From positions 6,965,792 through 7,029,791 of the forward strand of contig NC_059487.1 of NCBI RefSeq assembly GCF_018139145.2: a stretch of 64,000 nt of DNA. Direction: 5' to 3'. Shown one piece after another: positions 13,133 through 23,150 of this stretch (positions are counted from its first letter, which is position 1; every line of letters begins with the position of its first letter). The notes under the pieces are model-generated. The model was not told the origin of the DNA. It ran no database searches and worked only from the letters and a program-made list of their open reading frames with translations. Made by a program: the position numbers and the translations under genes. This stretch comes from Gymnogyps californianus. Lineage: Eukaryota > Chordata > Aves > Accipitriformes > Cathartidae.

Positions 13133-15728
13133 GGTCATTCTACCTGACAGCATTCCCTTTTGTGGGAATGTAACTCTTACTGTGAAAATGTTGTACTAAG
13201 CAAACCTTAGTTCCGCTCGTAAATCAGTTCGATGAAAGGTTTGAAAGCCTGTTTCTATGGTGTAGTTAAATTACATTGAAAGTACAACTGAATTTGTCCC
13301 TAGTTTTTCCATCAAATATAATGTGACTTAAAGAAAAGTTCGCTAGAGTACAGTTTAGAAAGCCAGATAAGATTTCTTGAACAAAAGTAGATACAATTTA
13401 GGTAAACACTCTCCAAGCTTAAATAACACACTGAAGCATTTGTCTTTGATTATCAATTTTAATGTATATAATAACGACACTTCATTCCCATGGGGACAGG
13501 CACGCTAAAAAAAGTTCCAGAGTGCTTGCATTCAGAGCCCTAAAATCAAACTCCTTGCAGTCAAAATCTGATGTAAAGTTGGAAGAAGGATGGCTTTTGA
13601 TTCACATGTGAATGAACTTTCCAAATACTTGCTAATTCTACAAGATAAATTAAATGGAAGATTTCTGGAAGGCTACTAGTCAGCCACTTTGTACCAGCAG
13701 TGCTGCTGAGCTGCTGTCGCAGCAACAGCTGAGGGACTTTGATGCTCTTGCATCAAAAGCTAACCAGTGCCTAATTTGGAGCCCACCCAAAATTCAGCTT
13801 TTTTTGGCTTACTATAACATCACCTACCTGGAGGCAGATGCAACATTATAGGGGTACGAAGCAACTTCAGTGATGTCTCTGAATTACGTTTTGCCTCATG
13901 CACACTGCTCTAGTCATAAAGAAAGAGAGCCAAAAGTTGTAATTAATGAGTAGGTTTGCCAGTCTATGGAATTCATAAGTCTTCCCTGAGAAGGAAGCTG
14001 ATATTTACAAAATACTTCACCTAAAGTGTAAAAAAAGGAAAAAAAAAAAGCTAACGATCCATGAGAAAACAACTGCACAAATACCTTCTGTTTTCCTTCA
14101 CAGCCACGTGAGTGGACCATGTGTCTTCCTTTCAGGCCACAAATACATCCTATTTTCAAAGGGAATGTTCTTTTATTAAAAATTAATGCAAGTTTTCTTA
14201 ATCTGACTTAAAATGCACATATTGATTAGAATTGAAAACTGACCACTTCCCAGCTCTGCTCTAGTGTCAAAACCCCACAATTGTGCACCTCCTCTCCACA
14301 TAGATCAGTGTCCAAATTCTTCCTAGTGATTTTTTTTTTTATTACTGGTAATTGAAATAACATATCAAATCTTAACTTTAAAATATTGCTCTAGCTCCGT
14401 CTCAGGTCAGGTTTTCAAATCTCTCCTGCAGACCATCATTCCTTCCACCAGCAGAGCTGTGGCCATTTCCCATATTCAGAACAGGCTTCATAACTGCATG
14501 TGCCGAAGTGAGTCAGCAGGAAGCGTATATTTGCATATAATGTTTCATCTCAAGCTAAGAAGGCAGCACAACACGAGAATTTTGCTCTCCCATTATGTTA
14601 TTAAAAGAGCTCTTAAAAAAAAAAACTCGTGGAAAGAAAAGATCAAAATGGTCACAAAACTTACTTTCCATTTTAATGTCTTTCCATGGAAACTAATTGT
14701 TATGCAGTTGTGCTCACAGGTGAAATTGGTTTTATTCCTATTGTTAGAGATGGCTGTATGCAGTAAAGAGTGGCAGCATCCCACCCTGCAACAAATCATA
14801 ATTTTTTTGTCAATGGATGTATTATTTCTGAAATTTCATTGTCTTCATAGTACAAACCATTTTTCTGCTAAAGCACGAGGAAACAGGAAGGATGGAGTAG
14901 AGGGATCTTTTGTTTCTGCAGGAGAAATTCCAAGGAAAATAGTGGGAGGATATTTAAAAAAAAAAAAAAAAAGTAGTAAAAAATTCTGTTTTTTTTTTCA
15001 TTTCAAGCCAGTAGTGGAAATTGATTAATGAAGCCCGTCTGTAGCTGGTACAAAGGGCCAAATCTTCAGTTAATATAAAATAGCAAGCTTCTACTTTTAA
15101 AAACCAGAAAGAGGAAGGGGACATAAAACTAAAAAACAAACAGGCATATTTGATCATTTAGTGGTGAAAAGATCAGGCACTCCTCAGTTGCAGGCTTTTA
15201 TTTTTGTGCATTGTGTCAACGATTGGAAACCATATGTTTTAAGACCAGCTTCAATAGTATCAGTAGCTACAGTCCTCCTCTCAGATTACTTTTTACTGCC
15301 TGCCTAATTTTGAGCTTTAATAGCTAACATGCACTTTGTTTATCAGTTACAAATGTTCTGAATTTTGATGAAACAGGCTAAACAACACATATTGGTTTAT
15401 CATCAGTACTAAAGACCCAACGAACAATGCGTTTAATGTTGTGGCCTGCGACTTTGCAAACAAGTAGTTCTTAGAAATAAGAATAATCTTAAAATTGATG
15501 GCTCTGGTTCTGAATGCTGAACGTGAGATGCTAGCACTGGGATCCTGACACAGCTCTTGTCATCCCTGGAAGAATCCATCCTACAAGGTGCTGAGCCTTT
15601 TGGCATCAAAAGTGCAACCAAGTATAACACCATTAAGTCCCCTCGGAGGGCACTCCTGTTAAATAGCCAGTCCCATATTAAGTGCTTTATTGCACTGAGG
15701 TCAGTCTGGTGATATTAAAAGTAAATAT

Positions 15729-15785
15729 ATGCTTAAAGTCTTTCCAGAATCAGACCCTTAGTACCTTGCAGGACTGAGCACTAAT
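15729..15785 (+). repeat. Ancient CR1/L3-like LINE tail fragment
   Basis: The reading TGCTTAAAGTCTTTCCAGAA, then TCAGACCCTTAGTACCTTGC and AGGACTGAGCACTAA, resembles the decayed 3' tails of old CR1/L3-type elements. These carry a 'gcttaaag...cctgcaggat-gggcc' pattern shared across reptiles and birds. The fragment is short and diverged, so the family assignment is tentative. Confidence 0.35.
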
Positions 15786-16092
15786 ACATGAGATAGCTCT
15801 TTTTAAAGTAATTCTGTTTACTTGTACAACAAAGAAATTCAAAATAGTCTCTAGTTTGTGTTATTTATCCTCTAATTACTTGAGGACAGAGTACCTCTCC
15901 TCTGTTTTTAAAGCACTGCATAAATTAATGATGTTCTAACAGTAACAGCAGCAGCAATTCTGGGCATTTACCAGAGAGGAAGCAACCATTAGCCTTGAGA
16001 ATGAAATTTCACTGCAGTCCACAAAATAATGTGTTAGGAAATATTATGGTTGCCAACTTTTGCAATTTTGTGGAAAGTCTTCTAAAATGTGA

Positions 16093-16123
16093 GGGTTGGG
16101 GTGTTCTGGGTTCAGCTGGGGGG
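16093..16123 (+). other. Predicted G-quadruplex motif
   Basis: Four guanine runs (GGG 16093-16095, GGGG 16098-16101, GGG 16108-16110, GGGGGG 16118-16123) are separated by loops of 2, 6 and 7 nt. This satisfies the usual G3+N1-7 quadruplex rule. It lies in intergenic DNA with no other feature, so any function is unknown. Confidence 0.4.
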
Positions 16124-19100
16124 TTTTTTTGCCGCAAAGCCCGAGCTCTGGCATCATGTGAAAACATGAAAATGTGAGATTCTCAGTTTTAATTTTAGAA
16201 TACAAGTAAGTTGGACCCAGCATTGTGGTTGCAAAGAGAAATTGAAAACATGAACCCAAGGACCAGTGAACAATTAGTAAGAGCCTGAAATGCATTGCTT
16301 TTAAAATCTTACACTTTGTAAAGCAATTTCATGACACTCAGGGTCTGACTCGGGGTGTTCCTACACTTGAGGTTAACCATATTCTGTACCCCCATAAATC
16401 CTCTATACCCTTTTTGAGGGCTTCTCACCTTGGTTTGTACCAGAGGTTGGCATCACATCTTAATTGTCAGAAGGACACTAAAGTTAAATATTGGCTCATT
16501 TCTTGTTTTTAAAAATGGAACCAGTTGTTTGTACTGATGTAACTCCGTTCATTTTGACAATGAGGTGGACAGCAGAAACTGGAAATATTTCCTCAAGGGA
16601 AATACACTTTCCATAGTAACTAAACTTTGGTATCTAGCTCCTTGCCTCTTCAGAGGAGAGGCTGAGGTGTAGCTGGAGGCTCTCCCACACTATGGGATAA
16701 GCTCTCTGGATCCCAGGCTCTGGCAGAAAGCAGCTCCCCATGTGCCCTAAGGATAGGGTATGGGCTGGCTGCTCAGGTCCCCCGGGGTGCCCAAAGAAGG
16801 GGATCATTAGCTCCTCAATCTGTCTAGGACACTGTCACCCAGCCAGCTGATTGGGAGCATTTCCATTTGGTGAATATGTGGAGCTTTCTGCACTGTTTCG
16901 CTTTACTCTTTAAGTTTATGGTACATGGGAATAAGCACAGGGTAACAAGTCAGGCAAACCCCCTTCTAAACCTGGCTTGATCTTTGACAAAAAAAAAATA
17001 AAAATCCACCACTCTGAGAAATCCCTGGCATTATATGGTTGACGATGACCCAGCTTGATGAAACGGAGACTCTTATTGAGCCAGCTAGTAGGACTTGCTC
17101 CTACTCTCTCTTGTCTTGCAGCCTGGTACCCCATGCAGCTGTATGACCTGTGCCCCCCAACCCCTAGTCTCATCTATGGGGCAGAAATCATTTTGTTCCC
17201 TTGCCTTTCTAAATTGTTTTAAGATCTACAAGTCTTTTGCTGGATACTAACAATGATGAAAATACTTAAAATTCCTAATTGAAAAATATCCTTTATCTTC
17301 CTCTTTGTACCCTTTTCCCACTGTGCCCTTATCTACTTTTCTAAATATTGCATACAAAGTTTTTAGTAAATAGAAAGGATATTAGAGTAGACAAATAATG
17401 TTTACCCACCAGCTCAGGAAAGGTGTTTCTGGCACCAATTCACAACTTACAAAAATTACTTATACTGAAAGGCACAAGGAGTGTCTTTTTGTGTGCAGGA
17501 TGCTGTACAAACAATGAGGTCGTGGTCTCTGACTGGCTTGCCATGGCATTACCACAAACAATACTAATTCTTAAATACCTGCCTGGCTTTAAGCACTTAA
17601 GTAAATAATTGTATTGATTGTTGTAGGACTATTCACATGCATAAAACTAAGCATATATTCAAATATGTTGTGAAATCAGGGGTCGAGTGAATTTTGCATG
17701 CAAGGCATTTTTAGATGATAAGTATATATGAACTTACTTGTTAAGACCAGCTTCAAAAGGAGCTAATGTGGCAATCAGTTTTTTGGGCAGGGTAGGGGGG
17801 GAAAGGAAAAGATTTTTTTTCAAGACGGATCTAAAGGCTTTCTTGTACTTCACAGACTCCTCACCAGAACCACGACTACAGGCAAGAAAGGCAGCGAGGA
17901 AGTCCCCCAAACCAGCGATCTCTCCAAGTTTAGTGTGAGAGCGGTGTAAACTCAGAACTGCAGATAATCCACGGGGAAATCAGGGGGTTAGTGCTGAGAA
18001 CTGATGGGGAATAACAACTGAAAGAGCTTTGGTTTTTCTAGGCCGGCGGGAGGTAGCTCATGCTAGGAAGCCTGCCAGCTCCGAACTGATGCTGGGAGCT
18101 TTGTCTCCTTTGGATTATAGGAACACTCTTTGCAGTCGAACTGATCTGAGAGATTTTGATAGTAAAAACAGCTGTCTCGTTGCAATGATGTTTTTGTTCC
18201 ATTGTCAAAATTTTGAGTTAAATCCATGAGTGGGCTGCAGCTTGTTCAAACCCTGAACTCAACACCCTTTGTGCTCCTTTGGCTTTTCCACTGCGGTTCA
18301 TGGGATACCTCCTTCCTGAGGAAAGGGCTAGGTGTAATAAAAGCCGTCGGGGCGAGGACTTGCAGGTCTCCTCTGATGCCTCCCCAGTGCAGGAGAGACA
18401 GATCTGGAGAGCTGCAGTCTGCCTCAGACTGGTGAGAAGGGGGGAATAAAGAGGAAGAGCGGGGTGCGGAAATGAAACGCCCCAATGCCGCTGTGGCCGG
18501 GCTGCATCCCCAGCGAGCAGGTATGCCGGTGGGAAGGGGCAGCTGTGTGGTACCTGTGCCATGTGTGGGGACAAGGCCGGCACGGGCAAGGTGAAGCTGT
18601 GCGCATGGTGTACAGCACAAGGGGATGTGTGGAGGGTGCACGCAGTGGGAGGCCCCAGCCCCATCTCCCCAGCATGAGCCCTCCGAAGGTGCCTGTTGCC
18701 CCTCTCTCGGATGTGCGGAGAAGCAGATGACGTACCTGATAGAGGCGCCCATCACATCAGGCACGAGCAGAAGTCCCCCTCAAGGTGCACATGCCAGAGA
18801 CTGCCTCCGATTTTGTGCTGACATGGCAGACGGGGCAGCACCTCTGTACAGCTACAAATCCATTCTGGTTCCCTTGAGGAGATCAGAGCTAGAAGCAAGA
18901 TCACCTGAAGGGCTTTCACCCTCTGGGGAGCCAGCTGTGTGACGCTCTGTGCGTGTGAGTGCAGAGGGACTATTTCTGCAGGTCTGCAGGACCTACAGCT
19001 CTCTGGCACAGCGTGCATAAGAAAAACAGACGTCCACAAAAGCCATTAAGTTGATACTTAAAAATTGTCACTAGAGATCAGTAACACAAGGACTGTAGCG

Positions 19101-19650
19101 AGAATGATTATTTTCACGCAAGCAGAGCCTACAGATAAGGTGGTATTCAAGTGCCCAAGTTTTACACCACGAACCTCTTCTAAAAACTTGCAGCTAGATG
19201 TACATCGATAGCACCGACAAAGATAAAACTGTAGCTACGAAAGCAAAAAAGCGCGTTAGGAGAGTACCTGCTATCAGTGAGAACACCGACGGGCTTTTGT
19301 TAGGAAACGCGGGGGAGGCGGCCGGACAGCTCTCCCCCCAGCCGCAACGGCGGCGGTGGGTCGCGCGGGGCAGTTTGTGACAATAGCAGAGGGGCTGCCA
19401 GGGCGGCCCCGCGCTCCGGCCGGGCCCCGCGGCGTGCGGGAGCCGCGGGAGGCTCCTCCTCCGCCCCGGCACCGCGCCGCGGGCAGCGCAGCCGTGCGGG
19501 CGCTGGGACACCTCCGAGGGCGCACGCTGCGACACGCCGCGGCCCCACGCGTGCGGTAGGTGCGGCGCGGGCCGGCCACCCCCGACGGCGGGCAGCCCGG
19601 GGAAAGGCCCGCCGTGCTGCTGGGGGCCGGCGGTCCCGGTGACAGGCTGC

Positions 19651-19682
19651 CGTGGGGGGGGTGGGGGGGTGGAGGGGCCGGG
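19651..19682 (+). other. G-quadruplex-prone tract in CpG island
   Basis: A run of eight G, then seven G, four G and three G, separated by very short spacers (T, T-GG-A, CC), gives a strong predicted quadruplex just upstream of the likely EYA2 start region. Such tracts are common in CpG-island promoters and can influence promoter opening. The effect here is inferred. Confidence 0.5.
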
Positions 19683-19725
19683 TGTTCCGGCCTCGCCACC
19701 GGGGAAGCAACAGGTCAGATGGACC

Positions 19726-19736
19726 GATTAAAAATC
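19726..19736 (+). promoter_or_regulatory. Weak TATA-like A/T element within the CpG island
   Basis: GATTAAAAATC is the only A/T-rich run inside the GC-rich core of the island. If it works as a TATA-like element, transcription would begin about 25-35 nt downstream, near 19755-19770. CpG-island promoters often lack a TATA box and start at dispersed sites, so this is only one possible anchor for the start site. Confidence 0.25.
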
Positions 19737-19920
19737 CCGGCGCCGTCCCTCGTGCTGCGTGTGCCGGCGGACCGGCCGGGGCGCACCGCTCCGCTCCGCT
19801 CCGCACCCCCGCGCGGCCCGCAGGCTCTGGCGGGAGGCGCGGCGGGGAGGGGGGGTGGGCGCGCCTCGGGCGCAGCGCGGGGTGCGGAGCCGCCGCCCCG
19901 CTCCGCTCCCTTCCGCGGGC

Positions 19921-20004
19921 ATGCGCGCCTGCCTCGCACATGCTCACTGCGCCCGCAGCGGGCGCGCACACTCCGCAGCGCTGCGGCTCCGCGCTGCACC
20001 TCCG
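19921..20004 (+). other. Exon 1 part of a splice-completed uORF
   Basis: The ATG at 19921-19923 has a purine (G) at -3. It reads 28 codons without a stop to the exon 1 donor. Joined to exon 2 at 62236, the next codons are GTA and TAA, so a 29-codon upstream ORF ends at 62239-62241, four nucleotides before the canonical EYA2 ATG at 62246. The encoded peptide is rich in Ala, Arg and His and resembles no known protein. If real, it should limit translation of EYA2 or make it depend on leaky scanning or reinitiation. This depends entirely on the predicted exon 1-exon 2 junction. Confidence 0.4.
19940..20004 (+). other. EYA2: Potential N-terminal extension of EYA2 in exon 1
   Basis: The ATG at 19940-19942 reads 21 codons plus two bases (CG) to the donor. 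The first base of exon 2 completes CGG (Arg), then TAT AAG GAA leads directly into the EYA2 ATG at 62246 in the same frame. The result would be EYA2 with 25 extra N-terminal residues starting MLTAPAAGAH and ending in Tyr-Lys-Glu. The start has a weak context (C at -3 and +4) and lies downstream of the stronger uORF ATG at 19921. I consider an untranslated leader more likely, but the open frame is real. Confidence 0.3.
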
Positions 20005-21961
20005 GTGAGTATGGTGCAGGGGGGTACGACCGCGGAGCGGCTTCTCCCCGCGCCCGCGGAAGGGGCTGGCGGCAGCGGGCTCCCGAGCGGGGCTTTGCGT
20101 GCCCGCGGCTAGTCCGAAGTGTGAAACCGCCTCCGCGTGTCGCGCTCCGGGGGGGGCGCGGGGCAGGGCGCTGCCGCGGAGCGAGGCGCTCGCCCCGAAA
20201 CCCGTCGGGGGACGGCGGCGTGGGGGGAGCGCGGTGCGCCGCCCTCCGCGGGCGCGGAGCGGCGCCGGGCGCGGTGCGGCGCCTGCCGTGGCGTGAAGCG
20301 CGGCAGCGCGCTGGGGTCCTGTCTGCGGAGTTGCGACCGAGAGGTAACCGAGGTAGTTAATTGATGCGCAGCGTAGCGTTTGATTTTTACCTTTGAACTT
20401 CGTTTAGTAATTATGTTAAAAACTGAAGCGTGCGTTTAAATAAAATGAGTTAATGCTCTTTTTTGCGCTTACTCCTATGAGGAAAACTTGTACTGTGATT
20501 TATGCAGTTTAAGTAAACTTTTTTGAGTGTTAAATTATGCTTGAGCCCGGTGAATGGCCTCTAAAGGAAATTATTCGTGGTATACAACTACTGTTTTTCA
20601 GACGTTTCAAATAGCGGTATATTCTGTTGTATAAAATTTTAATTATTAAAATAGATATGGTTAACCAATAAACAGTTTATTGGTCTACGTCAAATTTATT
20701 AACAGAAATTTTGTGCAGCGTACTATCAAATTCACACATCCCTTAGCGCCGGTAAACGCAACGGCAGGAATGGTTTATTGTTTAATCTTTCTCGTGGACT
20801 TTACTAATTTACTGAGAATTTCTTATCTCTGCAATGCCATCCATAGAAGGGTTTCCCTCCCAATATATTGAGAAAGCATGTCTAAGTTCTTTCTGCCTGT
20901 CTACATCTATGTGTATTAGGGCGGTCTGTTTGACAAAAGATGGCATATATTTAAACTAGTTGTTCTATGTCTAAGCTAATGCTTCTTAGATCGTTTCATA
21001 CATTTAGTGTTGCATTGTTCTGTGTTACTTGTTGCTACATACAGGATAAATTCTTTCTCCTCATCCTTTTGACATAAATAAACCATTTCTGTTCTTAAAG
21101 CTGAATTTTTATTTCTACTTTGAAATTCAAGGCATCATGTGGCCTCAAATGTTACACATGCAAGTAGGAAAGACTTGCAGTACAAATGCCTTGAAAATAA
21201 TCAGTGCTCATAGCTGTGGAAACATTCCAGAAACTTTTTAAGTATGTTTTGAAAATTCACTTGAAATGGCACAGCAGCTGATAACTTAATTATTCTAACT
21301 TACATCTCTTAAAAAAAAAAAATCTTAATGTGTGATACAAAATTAAATTGTGAAGTTATTGCATCAAATTGTCCACGCAATTCTCGTGCCTCTTCTACTC
21401 CCCCACCAACAGGTCAAAACATTTGGCTAAATAACAAGCGGTGTACTCTTTTGGTTTTAGGCTCATCGATTTGTTTTGCTTTGCTTTGTTTAGCCCGCTC
21501 CCTCACCTCATTTTCTTTTAAAATGCTACACAGGGACTTGATTCCCATGACTCACTAATCTTATCACCATTATTTGGTTGAAATGTTTGAAATGGGCTCC
21601 TGTTTCAAATATCTCACAACCTTAGCAGTCTTAAGTTTCATTAGAAAAGCTTCATTAGGGAGAAATAAAAATGTTGCTAATTCCCCCTCCAACAATAAGT
21701 CCCATATTCAACTACACGATGTGTGCGGATACGCCTTGATTATACAAAAGAATTAAACTCAGGTATTCATATGAAGAACTTGATCTCAGAATATCACTTA
21801 AAGAATCTTGTATGTTGCTGTGTTGTTGTGCTTAGCTGGTTGATATGCTAGATTTTTCTAAAAATGTAATAATTTAACTGTTAATTCTGCAAAAATTAGT
21901 TGCATGTTTAACTTCAAGCCTGTAAGGCATCGTACTGAAGTCGGTGTGGCTGTATTTGTAT

Positions 21962-21990
21962 GTCAGTGTGTATATGTACACACTGCTGAC
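21962..21990. repeat. Short inverted repeat (hairpin)
   Basis: CAGTGTGTA at 21964-21972 and its exact reverse complement TACACACTG at 21977-21985 flank a 4-nt loop. An outer GTCAG/CTGAC pair adds further stem after a small bulge. This is an intronic hairpin-forming sequence, too short for a typical pre-miRNA. Confidence 0.4.
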
Positions 21991-23059
21991 AAAGAAAACA
22001 ATTAAAGAAGTTAGTAATTTTCTGCTGTCTTCCCAGCTGTTATTTATGATGTGTAGCAGTAAAACAACTATTCTGAAATCAGCTAGAATTCTCTTCAGTA
22101 AGATTTGTTTCTTCTGTGCCAAAGTTTGCAGTAACCAGATGGTTTTAAGGTGTCTTCAACTGGAGAACAAGCAAGAACAGTGCTGAAGACTAATTATTCC
22201 TTGCAGTAAATTCCTTCTGCAATAAATTCACAGGTTGTTAGACTTAATCTGTGGAAATGATTGTTAAGATTACTTGTGCAGTGAAAAATGCTTTTAAAAT
22301 TTTGTGAAAACTAGCAGAAGTTCTTAGAAGGCTAAGAAAATATTTTTGAATTAATTTTGCCTGGCTGGGGTAACTTTTATTAGAGACGAACTGTTAAATG
22401 AAGTTGCAAATTCAAATCCTTTTCATAAACCATGGAACGCTGCAGTTTTAATACGAAGATTTTAAATATATCCCGTAAGTGGAGGGGTCATTTGGTAGAT
22501 CAAGCAGGGAAATCTTGTACTGCCGTTCCCAATGTATAGTTACCGTATGCATGTGTATTATTGACAGCAATAGCAATATAAACTTGATCACTACATGGTG
22601 TAGTCTCCTGGACTAACAATCAGGTTCTTTTCATTAAGTTTCACATTGTACTACACAGGACAGAAAAATAGTTATACCAAGAAGGAACAAAAAATATGTT
22701 CAGAGCTATAAACAATGGCATATACAAAAGTAGAGCCATTCAGGTTTTAGATACATCTTCCTTTTCAGTGGCTTAATTTAGTAAAAAGTACAAGATTTTT
22801 TTTTTTGAGTGTATATCTACTAAAAAAAAAAGTATAACTACTCAAACCTCTTGGCATAATATTGACTTTGATATGAACAGGTAGAACTCAGCAAATCTCT
22901 CTCCCTCCCTTTTCTACTGAAAAGCCAGAAAGATCATCCTGGTTGGGACTGTTTGTTAAGAGGTCTCATCAGAAAACAATTGTTCATGGCAGTCTAATTC
23001 TTGAAACAATACTTCATCTTTATTTGCAGATCTTAACTCAAGTAATGATGTTTAACAAA

Positions 23060-23150
23060 CACCTTGTTTTAATCAGGTGAGGATAAGCCCCTCAATTAGG
23101 ATGCAAATAATTGCTCATCTCGGTTGGGTCATTTGGGGCCTGGAGGTGTT
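23060..23150. promoter_or_regulatory. Candidate intronic enhancer core with POU octamer
   Basis: A cluster of homeodomain-type CAATTA (23093-23098), a perfect octamer ATGCAAAT (23101-23108) and an adjoining AATTG lies in intron 1. The octamer is the consensus for POU factors. Developmental genes such as EYA2 often keep enhancers in large first introns. Only motif content supports this; conservation cannot be seen. Confidence 0.2.

Larger units (their letters stand above)
11731..19289. other. Intergenic DNA proximal to the EYA2 promoter
   Basis: No protein-coding gene is visible. The left part, to about 17.7 kb, is AT-rich. It includes a POU octamer ATGCAAAT at 12619-12626, paired TGACTCA sites near 13.1 kb, TGAGTCAGCA at 14509-14518 and A17 at 14956-14972. 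From about 18.2 kb the GC content rises towards the CpG island. A promoter-proximal regulatory role for the right part is inferred from position alone. Confidence 0.5.
19760..20004 (+). other. EYA2: EYA2 exon 1, probable 5' leader (start approximate)
   Basis: The 3' end is set by a textbook donor, CCG|GTGAGT, with GT at 20005-20006. The 5' end is not determined by sequence; I placed it about 30 nt after the A/T element at 19726. The exon is GC-rich and holds a second quadruplex-prone tract at 19844-19859 that would lie in the mRNA leader. Two ATGs matter. The one at 19921 (G at -3) opens a short uORF. The one at 19940 (C at -3, weak) is in frame with EYA2 exon 2 after splicing. An in-frame TGA at 19640-19642 limits how far upstream this frame can extend. 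Alternative donors exist at 19555|GTAGGT and 20343|GTAACC but match the consensus less well. Confidence 0.55.
19290..20345 (+). promoter_or_regulatory. EYA2: CpG island, likely EYA2 promoter
   Basis: Over roughly 1 kb the sequence becomes very GC-rich and CpG-dense, then falls sharply back to AT-rich DNA after about 20.35 kb. This is the only such island in the window. It carries Sp1-type CCGCCCC boxes at 19461-19467 and 19893-19899, an ETS-type CTTCCG at 19910-19915, and an NRF1-like GCATGCGCG at 19919-19927. It also holds G-rich quadruplex-prone runs and a perfect splice donor at 20005. It is 42 kb upstream of the first EYA2 coding exon on the same strand. EYA2 is known from mammals to have a non-coding first exon and a long first intron, so this is the natural promoter candidate. 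Whether it also fires in the opposite direction cannot be told from sequence. Confidence 0.75.

Noticed and set aside
14459..15028. A 189-codon plus-strand open frame upstream of EYA2
   Set aside because: It ends in poly-Lys encoded by a poly-A tract, has AT-driven composition and resembles no known protein.
18246..18764. Overlapping open frames on both strands in the GC-richer flank of the island
   Set aside because: Multiple frames are open at once, which points to composition rather than coding. No homologue is recognised.
1..19289. The 3' end of the expected upstream neighbour SLC2A10
   Set aside because: No sugar-transporter motifs or matching exons are seen. The gene is probably beyond the left edge.
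19560..20360. A 266-codon plus-strand open frame across the CpG island
   Set aside because: Stop codons are scarce in very GC-rich DNA. The frame has Ala/Arg/Gly/Pro-rich low-complexity content and runs through the consensus donor at 20005. Other long frames in the island on both strands have the same explanation.
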